21,911 nucleotides of DNA from CAWFKW01 sp964568655 (GTDB lineage: Bacteria > Bacteroidota > Ignavibacteria > Tepidaquicellales > OLB5): contig CAZMRG010000048.1 in the NCBI GenBank assembly GCA_964568655.1, positions 1 to 21,911 of the forward strand, written 5' to 3'. The translations under genes and the position numbers were made by a program. Every line of letters starts with the position of its first letter. The first letter of the stretch is position 1. Shown piece by piece: positions 15,848-21,911 of this stretch. Under the pieces are notes generated by a model. The model saw nothing but the letters and a program-made list of their open reading frames with translations. It was not told the origin of the DNA and searched no databases.

Positions 15848-16735
15848 ATGTTTAAAACAAAAAGAACTATATATTTAGGGCTAGCAGCAGTTTTGATGTT
15901 TGTTTCCGGGGCGGTTTTTGCTGATGGAAATTATGACTCGACGCGAATGTATGGAGTTACTATAACCTCGATATTAAGATTACCTGAAACCGTCGAATCA
16001 CTCTCCAAATTACCGGTTAAACCAACTACCCGCATAGTATTTGATGAATGGGTCGACCCACAATACTATAATGATGCTATATTTCAGATCAATAAAGTCA
16101 GTTACATCATGGGAGAACTGCTGGATAGTTATGCGTTTAATGATTATAATATTAAGGATTATAAGAAGAGGGTAAATGCTTATTTGAATTATTTTCCCGA
16201 CAAGGTGGACATTTGGGAAATAGGAAACGAAGTGAATGGCGAATGGCTGGGAAATACAGACGATGTTATGGAAAAAGTGAATGCCGCTTTTGATATTGTA
16301 GAAGCAAAAAAACAAAAGACAGCGATTACTTTTTTTTATAATCTAGGTTGTTCTGAGGACCCGGATAATGAAATGTTTAAATGGATACAGACTAATATTC
16401 CTAAAAAAATGAGAACCGGGCTTGACTACGTTTTCATATCGTATTATGATGACCAATGCAATATGGGCGATCCGGACTGGAATCAGGTATTTACTATACT
16501 TCATATAATGTTTCCGAATGCAAAACTAGGAATTGGGGAATGCGGCGCCCACGATAAAGGTAATGCCGAAACGACAATAAAGAAATATTATAGTATGAGC
16601 GTTAACAATCAATCTTTTGTGGGCGGATTTTTCTGGTGGTTCTTTAAACGTGATTGCGTGCCGTATACAAAGCCGATATGGACGGTATTATCAGATGCTA
16701 TGAAGGCTTATGCTATCAAGCAGGGCGGGAAATAA
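15848..16735 (+). CDS. Putative secreted clan GH-A glycoside hydrolase (small TIM-barrel type)
   Basis: The 295-residue product has a signal peptide (cleavage near AVFA-DG at 22-26) and a compact domain that reads like a clan GH-A TIM barrel. WEIGNEVNGEW at 123-133 has the Asn-Glu pair of the acid/base strand (Glu128), and KLGIGECG at 226-233 supplies a probable nucleophile (Glu231). Further strands end in FISYY (196-200) and GGFFWWFF (259-266). Spacing between the two glutamates, about 100 residues, fits GH5/GH39-like enzymes. I cannot assign a GH family. At about 270 mature residues it is near the lower size limit for a TIM barrel. It may cut a polysaccharide. It is alone on its strand and its stop abuts the dus stop directly. 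Confidence 0.62.
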   Translation: MFKTKRTIYLGLAAVLMFVSGAVFADGNYDSTRMYGVTITSILRLPETVESLSKLPVKPTTRIVFDEWVDPQYYNDAIFQINKVSYIMGELLDSYAFNDYNIKDYKKRVNAYLNYFPDKVDIWEIGNEVNGEWLGNTDDVMEKVNAAFDIVEAKKQKTAITFFYNLGCSEDPDNEMFKWIQTNIPKKMRTGLDYVFISYYDDQCNMGDPDWNQVFTILHIMFPNAKLGIGECGAHDKGNAETTIKKYYSMSVNNQSFVGGFFWWFFKRDCVPYTKPIWTVLSDAMKAYAIKQGGK

Positions 16736-17704
16736 TTAAGCGGGAGAAAGCGAGTAGTTACTTTTGAAGTTTTTTAGTTTTGTGACAATTGGCTCAAGCT
16801 CAAGGTATTGCATTAATTCCAGTCTGAATTTTGAAATATTCGGAAGCCCCTTCAGATAGCCGGCATAATGTTTCCTGAATTCCAGAGTTCCTTTCCTCTC
16901 ACCCTTTAGCTCACAGCTCAATTCCAACTGGGTGATACATGTTCCAATTCTTTCTTCAATCGATGGTTCGCTGTATGTTTCATTTAGCATCAATTGTTTA
17001 GCCTGCCGGAATATCCATGGGTTGTGAATAGCTCCCTGCCCGATCATAACCGCATCCGGTTCGTAATTATCGAAAGCAAACTTAACATCTTCCGGAGTTC
17101 TGACGTTGCCGTTTAGTATGATTGGGATCTTAACCCCGGCATCTTTTATTCTCTTTACCCAGCTCCAGTCAGCCTCACCTTGATTTCCCTGGTGGCGCAG
17201 CCTGCAATGAACTGTCAGCGCTTTTATACCGATATCTTCAACCATCTTAGCTACATCCACAATTACTATCGAGTTTTCATCCCAGCCAAGTCTTGTTTTT
17301 AATGTAACGGGCAGTGAAACATTCTTTATTACTGATTCTGCAATACGCTTCATCTTAGGCAGGTCTTTTAGCAGTCCCGCTCCTGCGCCGCGTAAAGCAA
17401 CGTCTTTAACCCAGCATCCGCAGTTAATGTCGATAAAATCCGGATTAGCGCTTTCGGATATCTTAGCGGCTTCTTCCATTACAGCTTCATCTCCGCCGAA
17501 TATCTGAATTGCTACCGGACGTTCTTCATCATAAATAAACAGCTTTTCGCGTGATTTTCGCGCGTCGCGGATCAATCCCTCGGATGAAATAAACTCAGTA
17601 TATACCACATCAGCGCCAAGTCTGTGGCATATCAGCCTGAACGGAGGCTCTGTAACATCCTCCATTGGCGCTAAAACTATTTTATTTTTAAAATCCGGTA
17701 ACAA
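16736..17704 (-). CDS. dusB: tRNA-dihydrouridine synthase, DusB type
   Basis: Dus enzymes use FMN and NADPH to reduce uridines in tRNA to dihydrouridine. The sequence has the family landmarks of the FMN-binding TIM barrel: LAPMEDVTEPPFR near the start, VYTEFISSEGL, the catalytic-cysteine segment INCGCWVKDVALRGAGAGLL, LKTRLGWD with the FMN-contacting Lys, VHCRLRHQGNQGEADW, and ILNGNVRTPEDV with MIGQGAIHNPWIF. In the catalytic loop a Trp follows the Cys where most homologues have Pro. I placed the start at the TTG at 17704 because homologues begin 11-15 residues before APMEDVT. The frame stays open upstream to another TTG at 17794, but those 30 codons run through a palindromic repeat and look non-native. 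It gives 322 residues, normal for the family. The dusB symbol is by family resemblance. Confidence 0.88.
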   Translation of the reverse strand: MLPDFKNKIVLAPMEDVTEPPFRLICHRLGADVVYTEFISSEGLIRDARKSREKLFIYDEERPVAIQIFGGDEAVMEEAAKISESANPDFIDINCGCWVKDVALRGAGAGLLKDLPKMKRIAESVIKNVSLPVTLKTRLGWDENSIVIVDVAKMVEDIGIKALTVHCRLRHQGNQGEADWSWVKRIKDAGVKIPIILNGNVRTPEDVKFAFDNYEPDAVMIGQGAIHNPWIFRQAKQLMLNETYSEPSIEERIGTCITQLELSCELKGERKGTLEFRKHYAGYLKGLPNISKFRLELMQYLELEPIVTKLKNFKSNYSLSPA

Positions 17705-17724
17705 TATTCTTTTTCTATAACTTG

Positions 17725-17761
17725 TTCCCGCCTGCCTGCAGCAGGCAGGCGAAGGCGGGAA
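17725..17761. repeat. GC-rich palindromic repeat at the 5' end of dusB
   Basis: GCCTGCCTGC (17730-17739) and GCAGGCAGGC (17741-17750) form perfect 10-base arms around a single base. An outer pair, TTCCCGCC (17725-17732) and GGCGGGAA (17754-17761), can form an alternative stem. It is far more GC-rich than its surroundings and resembles dispersed REP-like elements in environmental genomes. It lies 20 bases upstream of the preferred dusB start. Confidence 0.8.
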
Positions 17762-17921
17762 TCTGACTTTTCTGACGTTTTTATAAGTAATCAAACATTT
17801 TTAAATCTCAAACTCTTATTTGATTTTTTCTTTTTGATATAACAATCAATTAAATCTTTACAAAATTAGCGATATTAAATTTTAGATGACGTGGGGAATG
17901 GAGGGAGGTTTCCACCCCCTC

Positions 17922-17940
17922 TGCGCACCATTGGTGCGCA
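17922..17940. repeat. Perfect 9-base-arm palindrome in the intergenic repeat
   Basis: TGCGCACCA and TGGTGCGCA flank a single T. It is a strong, nearly loop-less inverted repeat without a T-run, so it is not an intrinsic terminator. Confidence 0.85.
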
Positions 17941-17942
17941 TC

Positions 17943-17959
17943 TCCCCCTGTTAGGGGGA
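17943..17959. repeat. TCCCCCT-GTT-AGGGGGA inverted repeat, left copy at gap edge
   Basis: Seven-base arms around GTT. An identical 17-base copy sits on the other side of the N run, so the assembly broke in repeated sequence. Confidence 0.85.
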
Positions 17960-18059
17960 NNNNNNNNNNNNNNNNNNNNNNNNNNNNNNNNNNNNNNNNN
18001 NNNNNNNNNNNNNNNNNNNNNNNNNNNNNNNNNNNNNNNNNNNNNNNNNNNNNNNNNNN
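17960..18059. other. Assembly gap (100 N)
   Basis: Exactly 100 N, the usual placeholder for a gap of unknown length. Real sequence of any size may be missing here. Confidence 0.98.
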
Positions 18060-18076
18060 TCCCCCTGTTAGGGGGA
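18060..18076. repeat. TCCCCCT-GTT-AGGGGGA inverted repeat, right copy at gap edge
   Basis: Identical to the copy at 17943-17959 and in the same orientation; it begins at the first base after the gap. Confidence 0.85.
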
Positions 18077-18109
18077 ATACAAAGGGGTGGGAATTTAAAA
18101 AGCCTAACA

Positions 18110-19369
18110 TCAGGATGGGATAGTTTCCGTTACAGGTACTTTTGATTGCGGCGAATTGTATTTATCATGCAACAATTTCAGACTCAAAAATGACGCGCCA
18201 ACCATAAATATGCCGCCGGTGATAAACGGAGCTGCAAATCCCATGAACTGGTAAACAAATCCGCCCCATGCCGGACCTAAAAATCTTGCAAAGCTAGACA
18301 TAGATTGATTTATCCCGAGAATTCCTCCCTGCTCATCAGCAGCGGTAAACTTTGATACAAGACTCAAAGAAATCGGTAGATTTAGACCGTTCCCGAAACT
18401 CATTAAGAAAGTGCTGACAAGCAAATATCCAATATGATGATGGGAAAATGGGATAGTACCCAGCCCTACAGCCATGATAATATTTCCCGTAATTAACAAT
18501 TTTCTTTCGTCAAACCGTTTAAGCAAAGGCCTGATCAGAACTCCCTGCACTAAAGCGCCTGTCAATCCTATAAATGCGAATAAATAGCTGACCTGTTCAA
18601 CATCCAGACTGAACCCATTATTGCTTTCAGCATAAAGCTGGAATGTGGCGTATATATTTGAAACAGCAAAAGTTATAATGAAATACAGGACAATTAACAA
18701 ACCAACATGCGGATGTTTTAAAGCTTCCACCAATTTACTGAATGCCAGGTGAGGCTCAAATTGTTTCTTAGCGTTGCTTTTCCTAAACTCTACGGGTAGC
18801 GATTCCTTTAAAATCACGAAAGCTAATATGAGCGCTACAAACGAAAGCCCGGCAGAGAAGAAAACCGGAACTCCGAAACTAAATCTCTTTGCAAGCACTC
18901 CGCCAATGAACGGCCCGAAAACAAATCCTAGTCCAAATGCAGCCCCGATAATACCCATACCCTTGGAACGTTCTTTGGGAGTCGTAGTATCTGAAATATA
19001 CGCCATTGCCGCGCCTATATTGGCAGAAAAGAAGCCGGCAAGCGCGCGTGAGATAAATAAAAGCTCCACTGATTGCCAATAGCCGCTCAGTACAAGTCCA
19101 AGCATTGAATAAGATATTACGTTTCCCATCAGGCTGAACATTATAATAGGCTTCCTACCATATATATCCGATAGTCTGCCCCAAAAAGGATTAAAAATGA
19201 ACTGCATCAGCGAGAAAATGCCCGCAACCAGCCCAATGGAGGATTCATGCATATGCAGCACGTTTTGGGAAAACGTAGGCAGCAGTGGAATCATTATTCC
19301 AAACCCCAGAAGGTCAATAAATATGACCAGAAATATTACAAATATTTTTTTATTGGTACTGGATTCCAA
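18110..19369 (-). CDS. MFS transporter, DHA1 family (TetA-like)
   Basis: A 419-residue, 12-helix major facilitator of the drug:H+ antiporter type in the inner membrane. The first helix has the IDLLGFGIMIPLLPTF motif shared with tetracycline-efflux proteins. Loop 2-3 has GRLSDIYGRKP (motif A, about 64-74), helix 4 starts with RALAGFFSANIGAAMAYISD, and helix 5 has GFVFGPFIGGVL (motif C of antiporters). A hydrophilic central loop (about 190-212, EFRKSNAKKQFEP) splits the two halves. The start is TTG at 19369, with AGGAA just upstream. Its substrate cannot be told from sequence; many TetA-like proteins in environmental bacteria are not tetracycline pumps. It is in line with dusB but separated by the repeat region and gap, so a shared transcript is doubtful. 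Confidence 0.9.
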   Translation of the reverse strand: MESSTNKKIFVIFLVIFIDLLGFGIMIPLLPTFSQNVLHMHESSIGLVAGIFSLMQFIFNPFWGRLSDIYGRKPIIMFSLMGNVISYSMLGLVLSGYWQSVELLFISRALAGFFSANIGAAMAYISDTTTPKERSKGMGIIGAAFGLGFVFGPFIGGVLAKRFSFGVPVFFSAGLSFVALILAFVILKESLPVEFRKSNAKKQFEPHLAFSKLVEALKHPHVGLLIVLYFIITFAVSNIYATFQLYAESNNGFSLDVEQVSYLFAFIGLTGALVQGVLIRPLLKRFDERKLLITGNIIMAVGLGTIPFSHHHIGYLLVSTFLMSFGNGLNLPISLSLVSKFTAADEQGGILGINQSMSSFARFLGPAWGGFVYQFMGFAAPFITGGIFMVGASFLSLKLLHDKYNSPQSKVPVTETIPS

Positions 19370-19375
19370 ATCAGG

Positions 19376-19380
19376 TTCCT
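19376..19380 (-). promoter_or_regulatory. Ribosome binding site supporting the TTG start of the MFS gene
   Basis: AGGAA (minus strand) lies 6 bases upstream of the TTG at 19369. A TATAAT on the same strand at 19394-19389 could be the promoter -10 element, but no -35 partner is clear. Confidence 0.5.
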
Positions 19381-19533
19381 ATGAGTTTATTATATAATAA
19401 TTTTAAAATTTTTCGGAACAATTATCCATTTACAGACAGATAAATGTTACATTAGCTTTACTTTTATAATATATATATTTTAAAGGGACTTCAAATGAAC
19501 AACAAAAGTAATGACGAGGTATGTAATCTCAAA

Positions 19534-20412
19534 TTATTTGAGTATGCGTTTATCCTCTCCCCAAAGAAGTTTTCTGTTCAATATCTTGAAATAATTACTA
19601 TTAACTGGTATCACAGTTTTGATTTTATAAGGCGCTTTTTTAATTTCTATAGAAGCATCCTTTTTTAATACAAAACTGTCATTTCCATCGGCTATAACAT
19701 TAATAGGCACTTTGTACTCAATTTTCACAAGGATAATCCCGTCATCCGGAAGAATAACAGGCCTTGCAGAGAACGTATGAGGGCATATAGGGCATAGTAT
19801 TACTACATTTGTATCGGGAGTTGCAATCGGGCCGCCGGCTGAGAGCGAATATCCGGTTGAACCTGTTGGCGTGGCTACTATTAATCCATCTGCATGATAA
19901 CTAATTACAAGGCTGTCATTATAAAAAACCTGGATAAAAACTGTTTTTATTATACCGGACTGGTTTATTACAATTTCATTCATTGCATGGATCGTATGGC
20001 CATTTACATTGGAACTTGCCTCTAGCGCGGTTCTTTCTTCAATCCTGAATTTCTGCTTTATAATATCGGAAATAAAATGTGATATTTTGTTTACCGGCGT
20101 TTCAGCCAGGTAACCCAGCTTTCCAAGATTTACGCCAATAATAGGAACGCCATTGCTGTTAACCAGTTTCGCTGTTGCAAGAAATGTTCCGTCGCCGCCG
20201 ATTGAGACTATAAAATCAGATTTTTTTACAAGCTGTGCAGGTTTTGCAATTTTATCTGATTTAATTGATTTGCCCGCCTGTTTCTTAATAAATCTTGCTA
20301 GCTCATTATCCACTAGGTACTTTATCTTCTTTATGTCAAGACTCTTGATAAGGTCCATCGTCACTTTTGCAAGTTCCGGCCTTAGTATATTTCCTCTGAT
20401 ACCAAATGTCAT
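19534..20412 (-). CDS. nadK: NAD kinase
   Basis: NAD kinase phosphorylates NAD to NADP in the cytoplasm. The 292-residue length is typical. Motifs are GGDGT (72-76), the catalytic and metal loop; MNEIVI with Asn145-Glu146; and the Gly-rich NAD-binding segment TPTGSTGYSLSAGGP (181-195), followed by the beta-rich C-terminal domain (CPICPHTFSARPVILPDDG). The ATG overlaps the stop of the DUF1844 gene as ATGA, so the two are translationally coupled. It is the last gene of the minus-strand operon that begins beyond the window edge. No terminator is evident in the 164 bases downstream. Confidence 0.96.
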   Translation of the reverse strand: MTFGIRGNILRPELAKVTMDLIKSLDIKKIKYLVDNELARFIKKQAGKSIKSDKIAKPAQLVKKSDFIVSIGGDGTFLATAKLVNSNGVPIIGVNLGKLGYLAETPVNKISHFISDIIKQKFRIEERTALEASSNVNGHTIHAMNEIVINQSGIIKTVFIQVFYNDSLVISYHADGLIVATPTGSTGYSLSAGGPIATPDTNVVILCPICPHTFSARPVILPDDGIILVKIEYKVPINVIADGNDSFVLKKDASIEIKKAPYKIKTVIPVNSNYFKILNRKLLWGEDKRILK

Positions 20413-20741
20413 TGTTCTTTTTGGTTATCTTCTTTCTTAATCTCTTCGTTGATCTCTTCTTTCTTATTCTCTTCAGGTTTCCTGTTTACCTCGTCGATAT
20501 AATTAAGCTTAAGCTGGCTTGATACATTTTCAAGGAATTTCGTTTCAAACTCAGATAAATTGTTTTTTGATTTATCTTTTATCATATCTAAAACGTCAAT
20601 AGCAAATTGCGCCTGCTCAAGATTCCTTTCAATTTTACCGGATACGGGGCTGTTTATTTTCCCAAGTCCCTGCATTGCGGCAAGTTCAAAAGAGCTTATA
20701 AGATACATGAATAACTGTGTGTTTTTATCGTGATTTTCCAT
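20409..20741 (-). CDS. DUF1844 family protein
   Basis: A 110-residue soluble protein. Residues 8-85 match the DUF1844 pattern: a helical start (LFMYLISSFELAAMQGLGKI), a central QAQFAIDVLDMIKDKSKNNLSEFE segment and a final LKLNYIDEV. The last 25 residues are a charged Glu/Lys-rich tail of low complexity. No function is established for the family. It has the best Shine-Dalgarno sequence in the window, overlaps nadK by 4 bases and begins 5 bases after the glycosyltransferase stop. Family call is from recognised pattern, not from a search. Confidence 0.82.
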   Translation of the reverse strand: MENHDKNTQLFMYLISSFELAAMQGLGKINSPVSGKIERNLEQAQFAIDVLDMIKDKSKNNLSEFETKFLENVSSQLKLNYIDEVNRKPEENKKEEINEEIKKEDNQKEQ

Positions 20742-20746
20742 TTGGT

Positions 20747-21499
20747 TTACCTCCTGTACATAAAATAAAGCTTTGAATATTTTGTAAAAACATGAAAACT
20801 AGATAGCGTACATAATACAAGCCCCATATAGCCATCAAGAATACCTAGTCTTAAAAAATACATCTTAAAGAATGTAAATACAGGTCTAAAAATAATATCA
20901 ACAAGCGACGCCTTCTTTTTATTCTCGAAAAGCTCTGCGGCGGATAAACCTGAATAATTATTTAATTTATTTAAATAATGTTCAAAGTTCTTATCCGTAT
21001 AATGCAGGATCACAGCGTTCAGCCTGGCCCGTTTTCCTTCGTAAATAATTTTTTCATGAACTTTGGCTTCATTGAAACGGATTTTAGCCGATCTTTTGAA
21101 CAGCCGCAGAGTGTAATCAGGATACCAGCCGGAGTGACGGATGAATTTATTTATGAAGAAACTCTTTCTGTTTATAAGGTAAGCATCCGCTTCATTATTC
21201 CCGGAATTAATTATTTCAATTATTTCTTTTTTCAGCTCAGCCGAAACTCTTTCATCGGCATCAATCCAAAGTATCCAATCGCCTTTTGCAATATCTATGC
21301 CCCGGTTGCGTTTTTGTGCATATGATATCTTACCCGTATCTGTAATGTTTTGAGTGAACTTCTTCGATATCTCAACCGTCTTATCTTCGCTGGCAGAATC
21401 AAGAACAATAATTTCATCGGCCCACTTTACCGATTCAAGGCACTCAGCTATATTCTCTTCTTCATTATATGTTATTACAATTGCGCTAAGCGTTTGCAT
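20747..21499 (-). CDS. Family 2 glycosyltransferase (WaaE/KdtX-like, LPS core or surface glycan)
   Basis: A 250-residue inverting GT-A glycosyltransferase. It starts with SAIVITYNEEENIAECLESV (5-24), has VLDSASEDKT (32-41), the metal-binding DAD at 80-82 within WILWIDADERV, and KVHEKI (146-151), the histidine-containing segment typical of this subgroup. The GWYPDYTLRLFKR block (124-136) is characteristic of WaaE/KdtX-like enzymes that add a sugar to lipopolysaccharide core. A C-terminal amphipathic or membrane-associated stretch (about 200-245, FFKMYFLRLGILDGYMGLVLCTLSSFHVF when read in pieces) suggests attachment to the inner membrane. It overlaps the upstream O-antigen-ligase-like gene by 14 bases. 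The donor sugar and acceptor are unknown. Confidence 0.88.
   Translation of the reverse strand: MQTLSAIVITYNEEENIAECLESVKWADEIIVLDSASEDKTVEISKKFTQNITDTGKISYAQKRNRGIDIAKGDWILWIDADERVSAELKKEIIEIINSGNNEADAYLINRKSFFINKFIRHSGWYPDYTLRLFKRSAKIRFNEAKVHEKIIYEGKRARLNAVILHYTDKNFEHYLNKLNNYSGLSAAELFENKKKASLVDIIFRPVFTFFKMYFLRLGILDGYMGLVLCTLSSFHVFTKYSKLYFMYRR
20749..20755 (-). promoter_or_regulatory. Consensus Shine-Dalgarno of the DUF1844 gene
   Basis: AGGAGGT lies 7 bases before the ATG and overlaps the stop codon of the upstream glycosyltransferase gene. It is unusual here, since many neighbours lack a clear site, and predicts strong translation of the small protein and coupled nadK. Confidence 0.75.
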
Positions 21500-21911
21500 G
21501 AGCCTGTATTTTTGCGCGGTTTAATTTTTCGGCAAGAAATGTCAAACCTAAACTGAACCAAAGAACCACTGCAAACTCCGCATCCCCGAAGTTCCATTCT
21601 GTGAGTCCGCTGATTTGAAACGCAACCATTGATACTAACGAAATGAGAGCCAGTGATTTTAGAACCTCATCATTTTTAGCCAGCCTGTATATTTTAATTT
21701 GTTTAAAAAATATATACAACATTGCCGCCAGCCATGAGAGAAATCCGACAAACCCGAACATTACAAGGATCTGAAAATAATTATTGTGCATGTGTGCGCC
21801 TTCGCCGTGATACTCAGGCTTTTTGTATCGAGCATATAATTTATTAATATCGATATCTCCGAATCCTATTATAGGATGGTCGGCAATCATTCTTTCGCCC
21901 GTTTCCCACAT
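21486..21911 (-). CDS. O-antigen ligase / Wzy-type membrane protein, C-terminal part (truncated by window edge)
   Basis: The visible 141 residues are the C-terminal third of a WaaL/O-antigen-ligase superfamily protein. It has the segment MIADHPIIGFGDID and the signature GAHMHNNYFQILVMFGFVGF, whose His residues lie in the large periplasmic loop, then hydrophobic segments at about 47-70, 85-102 and 110-128 and a charged tail. WaaL joins polymerised O-chain to lipid A-core, and Wzy polymerises O-units; the two cannot be told apart from this fragment. The family is usually 400-450 residues. An ATG coincides with the last three bases of the window, but the homology implies that the gene continues beyond. 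It overlaps the glycosyltransferase gene by 14 bases. Confidence 0.85.
   Translation of the reverse strand: MWETGERMIADHPIIGFGDIDINKLYARYKKPEYHGEGAHMHNNYFQILVMFGFVGFLSWLAAMLYIFFKQIKIYRLAKNDEVLKSLALISLVSMVAFQISGLTEWNFGDAEFAVVLWFSLGLTFLAEKLNRAKIQAHANA

Larger units (their letters stand above)
17795..18109. other. Repeat-rich intergenic region between MFS gene and dusB, containing the assembly gap
   Basis: No gene is supported here; open frames across it are produced by the N run. From 17882 the sequence changes from AT-rich to GC-rich palindromic repeats, passes the gap and returns to AT-rich sequence after about 18092. The left side contains CCACCCCCT (17912-17920) and the right side AGGGGTGG (18083-18090), nearly inverted, suggesting that the gap lies inside one larger inverted-repeat element. 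Confidence 0.75.

Noticed and set aside
17705..17794. TTG at 17794 as the dusB start
   Set aside because: The added 30 codons have no family resemblance and run through a palindromic repeat; the TTG at 17704 gives a family-normal N-terminus. Kept only as an alternative.
17922..17940. The TGCGCACCA palindrome as a terminator for the MFS gene
   Set aside because: It has a strong stem but a one-base loop and no T-run on either strand; it belongs to a repeat cluster.
17850..18145. Open reading frames on both strands spanning the 100-N gap
   Set aside because: They exist only because N codons are read through; the flanking peptide (PLTGG/PLLGG) is translation of the intergenic repeat.
18110..19369. 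Tetracycline-resistance gene tetA
   Set aside because: The motifs place it in the TetA-like MFS group, but sequence alone does not support tetracycline specificity, and there is no tetR or mobile element nearby.

Overview
The window looks like a metagenome-derived scaffold from an AT-rich, Gram-negative relative of the Bacteroidota/Ignavibacteriota (Chlorobi-Ignavibacteria side). This is an inference from gene content: a TlpA, outer-membrane barrel and Omp28-like lipoprotein triad, a bifunctional phosphoglucose/phosphomannose isomerase, many exported proteins with short N-terminal signals ending in Ser-Gln, patchy Shine-Dalgarno use and frequent TTG starts. A 100-base run of N at 17960-18059 is an assembly gap.

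Layout. (1) 1-5640, plus strand, tightly packed: the 3' end of era, a short-chain-type polyprenyl diphosphate synthase, HPr and enzyme I of the PTS, the phosphoglucose/phosphomannose isomerase, and a nuoH gene separated from any other complex I gene. (2) 5686-8640, plus strand: a TlpA-like thioredoxin, a predicted outer-membrane barrel and an Omp28-like thioredoxin-fold lipoprotein, closed by a clear intrinsic terminator at 8666-8692. (3) 8907-14132, plus strand, the most interesting part: a TPR plus outer-membrane-barrel protein, a secreted CotH-family kinase fused to an Asp-box propeller, a VTC/TTM-fold polyphosphate polymerase and a DUF4956 membrane protein. I read this as a candidate phosphate-polymer or exopolymer synthesis, export and surface-phosphorylation system. 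(4) 14137-16735: a secreted CocE/NonD-type alpha/beta hydrolase (minus) and, divergent from it, a small secreted clan GH-A-like glycoside hydrolase (plus). (5) 16736-19369, minus strand: a DusB-type tRNA dihydrouridine synthase with a palindromic repeat at its 5' end, a repeat-rich intergenic region holding the assembly gap, and a TetA-like MFS transporter. (6) 19534-21911, minus strand: an overlapping set comprising the O-antigen-ligase C-terminus, a family 2 glycosyltransferase, a DUF1844 protein and NAD kinase.

How the parts relate. Region 1 is housekeeping (ribosome assembly, isoprenoids, sugar-phosphate metabolism, respiration). Region 2 is probably an envelope thiol-redox module. Region 3 has the parts expected for making a phosphate-containing polymer in the cytoplasm, passing it across the inner membrane and the outer membrane, and phosphorylating something outside; none of this is proven by sequence alone. 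Region 6 couples cell-surface glycan genes to NAD kinase by translational overlap. No rRNA, tRNA, CRISPR array or recognisable transposase was seen.
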